Source: Arenibacter sp. F20364
GTDB lineage: Bacteria; Bacteroidota; Bacteroidia; Flavobacteriales; Flavobacteriaceae
DNA length: 64,000 nucleotides
NCBI RefSeq assembly: GCF_023015905.1
Contig: NZ_JALKBD010000016.1
Span: forward strand, 62,001-126,000
Reading direction: 5' to 3'
The position numbers were made by a program, and so were the translations under genes. The notes under the pieces were generated by a model, which worked only from the letters and a program-made list of their open reading frames with translations, had not been told where the DNA came from and ran no database searches. This document shows positions 35,602 to 43,818 of the stretch, piece after piece (position 1 is the first letter of the stretch; every line of letters starts with the position of its first letter).

Positions 35602-36666
35602 ATGAAAAAACATAATTTTAGTGCCGGCCCTTGCATTCTACCACAGGAAGTAATCATAAAAGCTTCCGAAGCCGTATTGGATTTTAATGGACTGGGACTT
35701 TCCCTAATTGAAATTTCGCATAGAAGTAAGGATTTCGTTGCTGTTATGGATAAAGCCAGATCCCTGGCCTTGGAACTCTTGGATTTGGAAGGAAAGGGCT
35801 ATCAGGCCTTATTTTTGCAAGGAGGTGCCAGTATGGAGTTTTTAATGGTAGCCTACAACTTATTGGAAAAAAAAGCAGGTTATCTCAATACGGGTACCTG
35901 GGCGGATAAGGCTATAAAGGAAGCTAAGCTTTTTGGAGAGGTCATAGAAGTGGGGTCGTCCAAAGACGAGAATTTTAGTTACATTCCCAAAGGTTATACC
36001 ATTCCCAACGACTTGGATTACCTGCACCTTACCTCCAATAACACTATTTTTGGAACCCAAATAAAGAAATTCCCAAAAACGGAAGCTTCTTTGGTCTGTG
36101 ATATGAGTTCCGATATATTTTCCAGACAATTGGATTTTTCCCAATTTGACCTTATTTACGCCGGAGCCCAAAAAAACATGGGGCCTGCTGGAACCACTTT
36201 AGTAGTGGTGAAAGAGGAAATTCTGGGCAAGGTGAGTAGAAAAATTCCATCTATGTTGAATTACAAAGTCCATATAGAGAAGGAAAGTATGTTCAATACC
36301 CCTGCAGTTTTTCCTGTTTATGTTTCCATGCTAACCCTGGAGTGGCTTCAAAAGTTGGGTGGAATAGCTGCTATTGAAGAAATAAATGAAAAGAAAGCCA
36401 GGTTATTGTATTCCGAGATAGATCTTAATCCTCTGTTCAACGGCTATGCACATAAAGAAGACCGTTCCAATATGAACGCAACCTTCACTTTGGCGGAGGA
36501 AAAGCTGAAAGATGTATTTGATGGAATGTGCAGGGAAGCAGGAATAAATGGATTAAACGGACATCGTTCTGTTGGCGGGTATAGGGCTTCAATGTACAAT
36601 GCCCTTCCTTTGGAGAGCGTAGGTACCTTGGTAGATGTAATGAGCGAATTGGAACGAAAGGCTTAG
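35602..36666 (+). CDS. serC: Phosphoserine aminotransferase
   Basis: SerC transaminates 3-phosphohydroxypyruvate to phosphoserine, with PLP. The 354-residue protein starts with the family segment HNFSAGPCILP and has the Schiff-base lysine in IYAGAQKNMGPAG. It ends in RASMYNALPLESVGTLVDVM, typical of SerC. The serA gene for the preceding step follows 154 bases downstream. serB is not in the window. Confidence 0.95.
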   Translation: MKKHNFSAGPCILPQEVIIKASEAVLDFNGLGLSLIEISHRSKDFVAVMDKARSLALELLDLEGKGYQALFLQGGASMEFLMVAYNLLEKKAGYLNTGTWADKAIKEAKLFGEVIEVGSSKDENFSYIPKGYTIPNDLDYLHLTSNNTIFGTQIKKFPKTEASLVCDMSSDIFSRQLDFSQFDLIYAGAQKNMGPAGTTLVVVKEEILGKVSRKIPSMLNYKVHIEKESMFNTPAVFPVYVSMLTLEWLQKLGGIAAIEEINEKKARLLYSEIDLNPLFNGYAHKEDRSNMNATFTLAEEKLKDVFDGMCREAGINGLNGHRSVGGYRASMYNALPLESVGTLVDVMSELERKA

Positions 36667-36820
36667 AAGTTTAGTTCTAGGGCCTGGGCCCGCTGTAATA
36701 GCAAGGCAAAGTTCCTGTGCAAACAATAGGGCTTTTCATCTAACTATTTCCTTGAGGTACCCAAAAGGATCGACTTGGTACCAATAGTAGATTTTAAAAA
36801 TATAATAATCAAAACTTAGC

Positions 36821-37771
36821 ATGAAAATTTTAGCAAACGACGGAATATCAAAAAGTGGCAAACAGACCTTGGAAAATGCCGGTTTTGAAGTTTTGGCGGT
36901 GAATGTGGCACAAGAACAGCTTGTATCTTACATAAACCAAAATAAGGTTTCAGTGCTACTGGTCAGAAGTTCCACCAAAGTTTTTAAGGATGTAATAGAT
37001 GGCTGCCCTGCCCTGAAAATAATTGGCCGAGGGGGGGTAGGAATGGACAATATAGACGTGGAATATGCCAAATCCAAGGGCATCCACGTAATTAATACTC
37101 CGGAAGCGTCTTCTTCCTCGGTAGCCGAGCTGGTCTTTGCGCATTTGTTCAGTGGTGTGAGGTTTTTACATGACGCCAATAGGAATATGCCGTTGGAAGG
37201 CGATAGTAATTTTAAGAAACTCAAGAACGCCTATGCCAAGGGTATAGAACTTAGAGGTAAAACCTTAGGGATTATTGGATTGGGAAGAATTGGTGTGGCA
37301 ACTGCAAGAATAGCTTTAGGAATTGGGATGAAAGTTGTATTTACGGATCCTTTTTTGGATGAGGCTACGGTGACCGTTCCTTTTTTCGACAACAGATCAA
37401 TTTCTTTTGAGCTAACAAGCACTCCATTGGAAAATTTGTTAAAAACGGCTGATTTTATTAGTCTCCACGTCCCTGCACAAAAATCCTATATTATAGGCAA
37501 AAAAGAATTTAGTTTAATGAAGGACGGTGTTGGCATAGTAAACGCTGCCCGTGGTGGTATCTTGGATGAGGTTGCCCTAGTGGATGCTTTGGAAAGCGGA
37601 AAGGTAGCTTTTGCCGGATTGGATGTTTACGAAAGCGAACCTATTCCTGAATTGCGCATTTTGATGCATCCTGATATCTCTTTAAGTCCACACATTGGGG
37701 CGGCCACGGAGGAGGCTCAGGATAGGATTGGGTTGGAACTGGCGTCGCAAATTATTAGTCTTTATAAATAA
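36821..37771 (+). CDS. serA: D-3-phosphoglycerate dehydrogenase (short form)
   Basis: SerA oxidises 3-phosphoglycerate to 3-phosphohydroxypyruvate, the first step of serine synthesis. The 316-residue protein is the short form without the regulatory ACT domain. It has GRGGVGMDNIDVEYAKSKG and the NAD fold GLGRIGVATARIALG. The active-site Arg, Glu and His are in NAARGGILDE, GLDVYESEP and LSPHIGAATEEAQDRIG. serC lies upstream on the same strand, so the two steps are encoded together. Confidence 0.94.
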   Translation: MKILANDGISKSGKQTLENAGFEVLAVNVAQEQLVSYINQNKVSVLLVRSSTKVFKDVIDGCPALKIIGRGGVGMDNIDVEYAKSKGIHVINTPEASSSSVAELVFAHLFSGVRFLHDANRNMPLEGDSNFKKLKNAYAKGIELRGKTLGIIGLGRIGVATARIALGIGMKVVFTDPFLDEATVTVPFFDNRSISFELTSTPLENLLKTADFISLHVPAQKSYIIGKKEFSLMKDGVGIVNAARGGILDEVALVDALESGKVAFAGLDVYESEPIPELRILMHPDISLSPHIGAATEEAQDRIGLELASQIISLYK

Positions 37772-37803
37772 CTGTTAGTGGAAAAATCTATCCTATAGAA
37801 CTC

Positions 37804-37818
37804 TTTTTCGTATCTTAT
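37804..37818 (+). promoter_or_regulatory. TTTTTCGTATCTTAT promoter-like sequence
   Basis: TTTTTCGTATCTTAT lies 36 bases upstream of the DUF937 start and includes a TATCTTAT variant of the TAnnTTTG element. The same 15 bases recur at 38533-38547, upstream of the DUF6146-like lipoprotein. A shared promoter or regulatory motif is likely. Confidence 0.5.
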
Positions 37819-37853
37819 GACAAAATTACGTACTAATCATAATAACTATAAAA

Positions 37854-38486
37854 ATGTCAGGATTATTGGATCTTTTGAGTAGCCCCATGGGTAAACAATT
37901 AATTAGTGGGGTTTCCGGTCAAACTGGACAACCGGAAAACAAAACTGCAGATGTACTCAGTATGGCCATGCCACTTTTGTTAGGTGCCATGAAAAAGAAC
38001 GTTTCTTCAGCTCAAGGCGCCGAAGGCCTAATGAATGCCCTATCCTCCAAACACGATGGCGGCTTATTGGACGACTTGGGAGGTTTGTTTGGCGGAGGAG
38101 TGGATCAGTCGGTTATTAAGGATGGAGCCGGTATTTTAGGCCATGTCTTTGGTGGGAAGCAATCCAATGTTGAAAATGCCTTAAGTGAGAAATCAGGAGT
38201 AGATGCCGGGACAGTAGCTCAAATCCTAAAAATTGCTGCCCCATTGGTAATGGCTTACTTGGGTAGGCAAAAGGCACAAAGTAATGTAAGTGATGCCAAT
38301 GGTCTAAATAGCTTATTGGGCAGTATGCTTGGGGGGCAACCGGAACAGAACCAGAGTTTAATTACAACCCTATTGGATGCAGATGGTGATGGTAGTGTAC
38401 TGGATGATGTTGCCGGGATGGTCATGGGAACCGGCAAAAAGAAAAGTGGATTGGGTGGTTTGCTAGGCGGCTTGTTTGGCAAATAA
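37854..38486 (+). CDS. DUF937 domain protein
   Basis: This 210-residue, Gly- and Ser-rich protein belongs to the DUF937 family, which forms alpha-helical, often repeated modules. It has GAMKKNVSSAQGAEGLMNAL and ILGHVFGGKQSNVENALSEK. A calcium-loop-like segment DADGDGSVLDDVAG is followed by a Gly-rich, Lys-containing end (TGKKKSGLGGLLGGLFGK). No signal peptide is visible. The function is unknown; relatives are often considered structural or stress-related. A clear terminator follows. Confidence 0.88.
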   Translation: MSGLLDLLSSPMGKQLISGVSGQTGQPENKTADVLSMAMPLLLGAMKKNVSSAQGAEGLMNALSSKHDGGLLDDLGGLFGGGVDQSVIKDGAGILGHVFGGKQSNVENALSEKSGVDAGTVAQILKIAAPLVMAYLGRQKAQSNVSDANGLNSLLGSMLGGQPEQNQSLITTLLDADGDGSVLDDVAGMVMGTGKKKSGLGGLLGGLFGK

Positions 38487-38510
38487 CAGTTTTAACATAA
38501 TTTAAGGAAG

Positions 38511-38537
38511 GCCATTTGTAACCCAAATGGCTTTTTT
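38511..38537 (+). terminator. Rho-independent terminator after the DUF937 gene
   Basis: GCCATTTG (38511-38518) pairs with CAAATGGC (38524-38531), followed by a T run. It overlaps the promoter-like TTTTTCGTATCTTAT at 38533, so it may also insulate the next gene. Confidence 0.85.
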
Positions 38538-38547
38538 CGTATCTTAT
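38533..38547 (+). promoter_or_regulatory. Second copy of TTTTTCGTATCTTAT
   Basis: These 15 bases are identical to those at 37804-37818. A TTTG lies at 38515-38518, about 21 bases before the TATCTTAT, which is near the usual -33/-7 spacing. The next start codon is 105 bases downstream. Confidence 0.45.
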
Positions 38548-38651
38548 AGGAAGGAAATTTAGGAATTGGATGTGTACCGCGTATTTGCTATTAGTGCCCA
38601 GGAACATTGACTATTCAGTTCTTATCATTGACCTTTGAAAATATACAAGCA

Positions 38652-39107
38652 ATGAAAAAAATTATTTTTACCATAGGCCTTGCTGCCCTATTTGTTTTAT
38701 CCTTGGCTAATTGTGGTAGCTCTAAGCAAGCTATCTCGGTTACGGACGAAGAGAAGGCGGCCTTTTCCCAAACGGTGGGAGACACCATAACCATTAGGGA
38801 TGATAAAACTGAATATGAAATTATAATTATCGAACCTGGTTTCGATTTTTGGCTTCAGAGTATTGCCAGGCCAGAAGGTTACTATTCCCAATCCTTTCTG
38901 GAAAATAGGAATAGAATTATGGTAATAGAATGGAACCAAAGGGTTGTGCAACCCTTTAGATATAATTCCAATCTTTATGAGCTCCGAATCGATTATGACC
39001 CGAACATAGATTATGGGTATGAGGTAAATTATAAATTGTACAACTATTTTATTTATTTCCAACGGAAGTACAACCAAAGATTGGGACCATTTGTTCCACG
39101 CGTATAA
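38652..39107 (+). CDS. Lipoprotein, DUF6146-like
   Basis: From ATG at 38652 this is a 151-residue lipoprotein with signal segment MKKIIFTIGLAALFVLSLANCGSS (lipobox ends at Cys21). An upstream TTG at 38607 would bury the signal peptide and is rejected. The mature part is aromatic-rich, with IEPGFDFWLQSIARPEGYYS and YELRIDYDPNIDYGYEVNYKL, as in the DUF6146 family. The function is unknown. It is probably anchored in the envelope. The DUF6787-like membrane gene follows after 30 bases. Confidence 0.82.
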   Translation: MKKIIFTIGLAALFVLSLANCGSSKQAISVTDEEKAAFSQTVGDTITIRDDKTEYEIIIIEPGFDFWLQSIARPEGYYSQSFLENRNRIMVIEWNQRVVQPFRYNSNLYELRIDYDPNIDYGYEVNYKLYNYFIYFQRKYNQRLGPFVPRV

Positions 39108-39120
39108 AAAGTTATCTTTG
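39090..39120 (+). promoter_or_regulatory. Probable promoter for the DUF6787-like gene
   Basis: TTTG at 39090-39093 and TATCTTTG at 39113-39120 are 19 bases apart, an excellent match to the Bacteroidota -33 TTTG and -7 TAnnTTTG elements. The DUF6787-like start follows at 39138. Confidence 0.6.
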
Positions 39121-39137
39121 TAACGATTTTTTAAGGT

Positions 39138-39458
39138 ATGAAGAAATTAAAACAACGTTGGGGAGTAAGCTCCAATTTGCAGCTCGCGATAATTTTTATT
39201 GTATTCTCCATTACTGGTTCATCTTCGGTTTATGCTGCAAAGCCGTTTCTAAATTGGATCGGGCTATATAGGGAGAATTTTTCCCCTGATTTTCTATGGG
39301 GAGGTTTTATTTATTTGACGTTTAGAATATTGCTGATTTTTCCCATTTATCAATTCCTTTTAGTTATTTACGGGTGGTTGTTCGGTCAGTTCAAATTCTT
39401 TTGGGAATTTGAGAAAAAAATGTTGAGCCGCATGGGCTTAGGGTTCATCCTAAAATAA
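39138..39458 (+). CDS. Small membrane protein, DUF6787-like
   Basis: This 106-residue membrane protein has two to three hydrophobic helices (about 18-36, 50-68 and 70-86) and conserved-looking segments YRENFSPDFLWGGFIYL and FWEFEKKMLSRMG. It fits the DUF6787 family of Bacteroidota membrane proteins. It follows the DUF6146-like lipoprotein closely, as seen in related genomes. It has its own promoter-like element. The function is unknown. Confidence 0.8.
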   Translation: MKKLKQRWGVSSNLQLAIIFIVFSITGSSSVYAAKPFLNWIGLYRENFSPDFLWGGFIYLTFRILLIFPIYQFLLVIYGWLFGQFKFFWEFEKKMLSRMGLGFILK

Positions 39459-39505
39459 TTATACATTTCTTAACAATCATTTTGATGGGATACTTCTAGA
39501 TTTGA

Positions 39506-39841
39506 ATGGTGAAGAATTATTTGAGAAATATAACCTTTTCTTTTATTGCCGCCCTCTTGGTCGGTTTAATAATCCTGCCTTCCGTTTTAAAACTAAAACA
39601 TGCCATTTTTGAGCACCATACCTTTGTCTGTAAAGAAAAAGGTAAGCTACATATACATGAGGTAGAATTGGATTGTGATTACCATAAATTCAACCTCACA
39701 CATTATTACACGCATTTTCAACAGGAGTTTACCACATTTACAGGAATAGCAAAATCAGAAAAAATTATAAATTTTTATAATTTTTTAAATAAATATCAGA
39801 AACTTCATTTCTCCAGAAGGGGACCTCCATCCACTATATAA
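39506..39841 (+). CDS. His-rich membrane-anchored small protein, possible metal-related
   Basis: This 111-residue protein has an N-terminal helix (about 10-30) and an extracytoplasmic part rich in His, with KLKHAIFEHHTFVC, LHIHEVELDCDYH and LTHYYTHFQQEF, plus two Cys. It lies 233 bases before a TonB receptor that carries a His/Asp/Glu-rich loop. The His content suggests metal binding, and the pair suggests a zinc or copper uptake or sensing function. Both are inferred from composition and position, not from a known family. Confidence 0.65.
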   Translation: MVKNYLRNITFSFIAALLVGLIILPSVLKLKHAIFEHHTFVCKEKGKLHIHEVELDCDYHKFNLTHYYTHFQQEFTTFTGIAKSEKIINFYNFLNKYQKLHFSRRGPPSTI

Positions 39842-40074
39842 TACTTTTTACGGGACTTATATAATTCTAGGACATGCTTGCAGTGTGACCAAGAAACGCT
39901 ATAGTAATATAGAGGCGGCCCAATACATATTGATATTTTGACAGGCCGTATTCTTTAATATTCTTAGAGCCTTTGAGGTATAAAGCTGTCCATATAAGTA
40001 CCAAGCTATTATAAATAATAATTTGGAGGTGAATTGCCACTAGGTAGTTCTATTCTTTACCTAAAAAAAAATAA

Positions 40075-42357
40075 ATGAAAAATGTAATTCTGTCAATGCT
40101 CTGCATTTTGACATATATATCTGCAAATTCACAAAACACCCTGATAGGGAAAATAATTAACAAAGAGAACCAGCAAGGCTTGGAACAGGTGACCATATAT
40201 TTTCCGCAAATGGAAAAGGGTGGTATTACTGATAGTGATGGGAAATACAAAATTGAAGCTTTGCCCACGGGGACCTATAAAATAGTGGCTTCTTACATAG
40301 GTTTTCAAACATTTTCCGGAAATATCACTATAGAAAATGGTGCCAATACCTTGGATGTTTCTTTATCCCCAAGTGCCATTGAAATGGAAGAAGTTATTGT
40401 ATCTACCCCATTCCACAAATTACAACGCGAAAACGTTATGAAGGTTGAGTTTGCCAAGCTTTCCTCCCTTAAGACCCAGGGAGCCCCTACTCTTGTGGAA
40501 GGTATTGGTGCCATTCCCGGCGTGGATGTAGTTTCTACCGGAGTGGGAATCGGGAAACCGGTAATCAGGGGGCTTACCTCTAACCGTGTTTTGGTGTACA
40601 CTCAAGGTATTCGGTTGGAAAACCAGCAATTTGGCGCAGAACATGGTCTAGGTGTAAACGAAGCGGGAATAGAAAGTGTTGAGGTAATTAAGGGTCCAGC
40701 TTCCCTATTATATGGATCAGACGCCATGGGCGGAGTACTTTATTTAAACCCTGAAAAATTTGCCGTCCCTAACAGCACGGAGGGCGATATAAACCTTAAT
40801 TACAATAGCAATACCCAAGGTCTAAGTAGTGGAGCCGGCATAAGAACTTCAGGCGAAAGATTTAAATATCTTCTACGACTGGCAACCAATAACCATGTGG
40901 ATTATTTAGGTGGCGATGGCGATAGGGTCACCAATTCCAGATTCAACGAAAAAGATTTAAAAGCGGGTTTGGGTTATCAGTCAACCTCCTTAAAAAGTGA
41001 ATTTAGGTATAATTACAACCAATCCAATATAGGGATTCCGGAAGAGGTAGGATTACAGACTACTTCCAGGACTCCCGATTTACCTTATCAAAAATTGGAC
41101 AACCATATTTTGAGTTCCAATACCAAAATATTTTTTAACAACTCCAATTTGGACATCACCTTGGGCTACATAGGAAATAACCGTAAGGAATTTGAAGACC
41201 ACCATCACCATGAGGAAGAGGAGGAAGACCATGGGGAAGAGGAAGAAGACCATGAAGAGGAAGGAGATGAAGAGGCTGCCTTGGACATGAAGCTCAACAC
41301 GTTTAATTACAATGTCCTCTACCACCTCCCTGAGTGGAATAGGTTTGAAACCGTTTTAGGTGTACAGGGTATATATCAAACCAATAAGAATTATGGGGAA
41401 GAGATACTAATCCCGGATGCCACTACCCAAGATATAGGGTTTTTGGGGACCACACATTTTCACCTTGACCAAAACAACGATTTTCAATTGGGAATGCGTT
41501 ATGACCATAGGCAAATAGAAGGAGAGGCGTATGGTATTAGTGGGGAAGACGGATATATTGCCCCTTTAAAACGAAATTTTAATAGCTTTAATGGTGCCTT
41601 AGGATATAAGAACAATTTTTCAGAGCAATTTACCGGGAGGATCAATGTTGCTACAGGGTTCCGGGCTCCAAATTTGGCAGAACTCACCTCCTATGGTACG
41701 CATGAAGGTACCAATAGGTTTGAAATAGGGAATGCAAACCTCAAGAACGAACAAAACCTGCAACTAGATCTGTCATTGGAATTTCAAAATGAACATTATG
41801 AATTTTTTATAAATGGTTTTCACAACAGTATAAAGGATTATATCTACATAGCACCTACAGGAACCTTTATGGAAGATACCCCTGTTTTCAACTATCTGCA
41901 ACAGGATGCCACACTTTACGGAGGGGAAATTGGATTTCATTTGCACCCGCATCCGTACGATTGGTTACATATAGAAAGTAGTTACCAGACGGTGTTCGGT
42001 GAATTGCAGTCCGGTGACCCCTTACCTTTGATACCTGCCAATAAATTGATTAATACCTTGAGGGTAGAGTTTAACAATGCTCAGGGATGGTGGCTTAGGT
42101 CCAATGCCTTTGTTTCCTTGAATACCACCTTTAAGCAGGGAAAAGTAAGCACTTTTGAAACAGTTACCCCTGGGTACTCCCTTTTAAATGCCGGCTTAGG
42201 CGGGGATATTAAATTTCTTAAAAAATCCATGAATATTACCCTTAGCGCCAATAACCTTTTAGATAAAGCATATATTGCCCATCTTTCCCGCCTAAAAAGT
42301 GATAATATTTTAAATATGGGAAGATCGGTTGTATTAGGGCTAAACATTCTATTGTAA
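40075..42357 (+). CDS. TonB-dependent receptor with His/Asp/Glu-rich loop (probable metal uptake)
   Basis: This 760-residue outer-membrane protein has a signal peptide, an N-terminal carboxypeptidase-like beta domain (about 23-105, IINKENQQGLEQVTIYFP), a plug (about 115-225) and a beta-barrel. A loop at about 373-400 runs DHHHHEEEEEDHGEEEEDH, followed by further Glu and Asp. Such loops are typical of receptors for zinc or other metals and resemble ZnuD-type receptors. The barrel ends in the usual aromatic strand. It lies downstream of a His-rich small protein and stands alone otherwise. The metal specificity is inferred. Confidence 0.87.
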   Translation: MKNVILSMLCILTYISANSQNTLIGKIINKENQQGLEQVTIYFPQMEKGGITDSDGKYKIEALPTGTYKIVASYIGFQTFSGNITIENGANTLDVSLSPSAIEMEEVIVSTPFHKLQRENVMKVEFAKLSSLKTQGAPTLVEGIGAIPGVDVVSTGVGIGKPVIRGLTSNRVLVYTQGIRLENQQFGAEHGLGVNEAGIESVEVIKGPASLLYGSDAMGGVLYLNPEKFAVPNSTEGDINLNYNSNTQGLSSGAGIRTSGERFKYLLRLATNNHVDYLGGDGDRVTNSRFNEKDLKAGLGYQSTSLKSEFRYNYNQSNIGIPEEVGLQTTSRTPDLPYQKLDNHILSSNTKIFFNNSNLDITLGYIGNNRKEFEDHHHHEEEEEDHGEEEEDHEEEGDEEAALDMKLNTFNYNVLYHLPEWNRFETVLGVQGIYQTNKNYGEEILIPDATTQDIGFLGTTHFHLDQNNDFQLGMRYDHRQIEGEAYGISGEDGYIAPLKRNFNSFNGALGYKNNFSEQFTGRINVATGFRAPNLAELTSYGTHEGTNRFEIGNANLKNEQNLQLDLSLEFQNEHYEFFINGFHNSIKDYIYIAPTGTFMEDTPVFNYLQQDATLYGGEIGFHLHPHPYDWLHIESSYQTVFGELQSGDPLPLIPANKLINTLRVEFNNAQGWWLRSNAFVSLNTTFKQGKVSTFETVTPGYSLLNAGLGGDIKFLKKSMNITLSANNLLDKAYIAHLSRLKSDNILNMGRSVVLGLNILL

Positions 42358-42426
42358 TATAAATGAGCCAAAGTGGAGGCCATATTCCAAATTGAGCATA
42401 ACAATTATGCCAATCAAAATAAATAC

Positions 42427-43302
42427 CTACGGTTTAGATTTTCTTAGGCCGTAGGTTATTTGTTTCCAAAAAGAATTTGGTATTTTTTCATCCCCTTCAA
42501 AGCCCAGTTCAATCTTACCACTATCCTCGGGGATATAATCGGTTTTAAAAATATAATCCCATAGACTGAGGCTTATTCCAAAATTGACCCCGTATTTTCC
42601 TTCAGGGAGATCATGGGCATGATGATATAAATGCATTACCGGATTGTTTAAAAAGTATTTTAAAGGACCCCAGGTTATTTTAATATTGGAGTGATTGAAA
42701 TGCCCTATGGCTATGGCAAAGAAATGGACAATATAGGCCTGTTCGGGTTCAAAACCGCCCAATATCATTACTCCAAAGGTCTTTAAGGGCTTATAGAATA
42801 CGTTTTCCATCCAATGATACCTAAGGTGGGCTGCAAAGCCCATCTCCTTAACACTGTGGTGGATTTGATGGAATTTCCATAAAAACGAATATTTATGGAG
42901 CAAAATATGGGTAAACCACTGTACAAAATCCAAAATAAGAAAAAAGATCAATAATTGGAGCCAGCTGGGAAATTGGGACAAATCAAAAAGGGCAAGGCTA
43001 CTTTGCCTTATTCCCAAATCGTTGAACAGAAGGCCCAATAACTTGTAGAAGCCACTTATGGCAATGGCGAAAAGAAAAAAATTGAAGAACATATAAAAGC
43101 CATCCAACCAAAAATCCCTTCTAAAAATGGATTGATCCTTGCGCCAAGGAAACAAAATTTCCAGCATCCACACCACTAGGGATATAATTATCAGCCCCCA
43201 AAAATAATTGGTATACCAAGGAACCTCGAATATTATGGATTTCCATGTCCAGTTCGCAGTCCCTACAATGGCATTGATGAAACCTTCAAAATATTTCTCC
43301 AC
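42427..43302 (-). CDS. Sterol-desaturase / fatty-acid-hydroxylase family protein (second)
   Basis: This 291-residue membrane protein carries the His-box pattern of the fatty acid hydroxylase superfamily: LLHKYSFLWKFHQIHHSVKE, HFNHSNI and MHLYHHAHD. About four to five helices surround it. It shares little with the paralogue at 23748 beyond the boxes. It lies just downstream of the sulfite-dehydrogenase-like pair on the same strand (33-base gap to the cytochrome gene), and its 3' end overlaps a small hairpin. A lipid substrate is likely but unknown. Confidence 0.85.
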   Translation of the reverse strand: MEKYFEGFINAIVGTANWTWKSIIFEVPWYTNYFWGLIIISLVVWMLEILFPWRKDQSIFRRDFWLDGFYMFFNFFLFAIAISGFYKLLGLLFNDLGIRQSSLALFDLSQFPSWLQLLIFFLILDFVQWFTHILLHKYSFLWKFHQIHHSVKEMGFAAHLRYHWMENVFYKPLKTFGVMILGGFEPEQAYIVHFFAIAIGHFNHSNIKITWGPLKYFLNNPVMHLYHHAHDLPEGKYGVNFGISLSLWDYIFKTDYIPEDSGKIELGFEGDEKIPNSFWKQITYGLRKSKP

Positions 43303-43335
43303 TATCTTTTTCCTTTATAGTTTGCCCATAATCTA

Positions 43336-43818
43336 TTACTCTTCCAAAGGGTACCACTCTATATTGGTAAGTGCTTCCCTCCTTCCCTTACTTTTGGGTG
43401 GATAATTGGTGACCAAATAGTTCACAATCACCTTTTCGTTTTCTCCAAGATCCCAAAGGTTCTGTGTTTTTTGCATCCAGCGGATAGTTTCTATCCATCG
43501 CTCCTCGTTCATTCTGTTCTGTATGACCAATTGGGCAGAATGACAATTGGTACAGTTGTTGACCACTGTCATTAGTCCCTCACCATCCTTAAATCCAGTT
43601 CTTAGGTGGATGCCGTTTTCTATCATGTCCCAGTCATCACCTTCGTCGGTTATATTGATGACCTCAGAATTAGGAGTATCCCCATTGGAAGAAAATACGG
43701 ACGGATCCATCATATAGGTAATTCCCAATACCCCAATTATCAAAACCAGGGCGAACGAAATCACTAAAACACCATAAAAGGACTTGACCTGTTTTCTAAA
43801 ATTATCCTGTTTGTTCAT
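43336..43818 (-). CDS. Monoheme cytochrome c, SorB-like
   Basis: This 160-residue protein has an N-terminal membrane anchor (about 15-35) and a single heme c motif, CTNCH, in VVNNCTNCHSAQLV. A Met that could be the sixth ligand is likely in the following segment (WIETIRWMQKTQNL). It starts directly at the stop of the upstream molybdoenzyme gene, so the two form a unit. It would accept electrons from the sulfite-oxidising partner and pass them to the respiratory chain. The SorB name is from arrangement and is not proven. Confidence 0.82.
   Translation of the reverse strand: MNKQDNFRKQVKSFYGVLVISFALVLIIGVLGITYMMDPSVFSSNGDTPNSEVINITDEGDDWDMIENGIHLRTGFKDGEGLMTVVNNCTNCHSAQLVIQNRMNEERWIETIRWMQKTQNLWDLGENEKVIVNYLVTNYPPKSKGRREALTNIEWYPLEE

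Noticed and set aside
38607-38651. TTG start upstream of the DUF6146-like lipoprotein
   Set aside because: It would place 15 residues before the lipoprotein signal peptide, which must be N-terminal.
39842-40074. Cobalamin or other riboswitch before the TonB receptor
   Set aside because: No B12-box-like or other conserved core is seen; the region is AT-rich without a clear structure.
41201-41290. His/Glu-rich repeat as a simple DNA repeat or assembly artefact
   Set aside because: The codons vary and the frame stays open through the barrel; a metal-binding loop in a TonB receptor explains it.
42426-42455. Inverted repeat CCTACGG...CCGTAGG as a terminator
   Set aside because: It overlaps the 3' coding end of the hydroxylase gene and has a long loop and a weak T tract; it could be chance.
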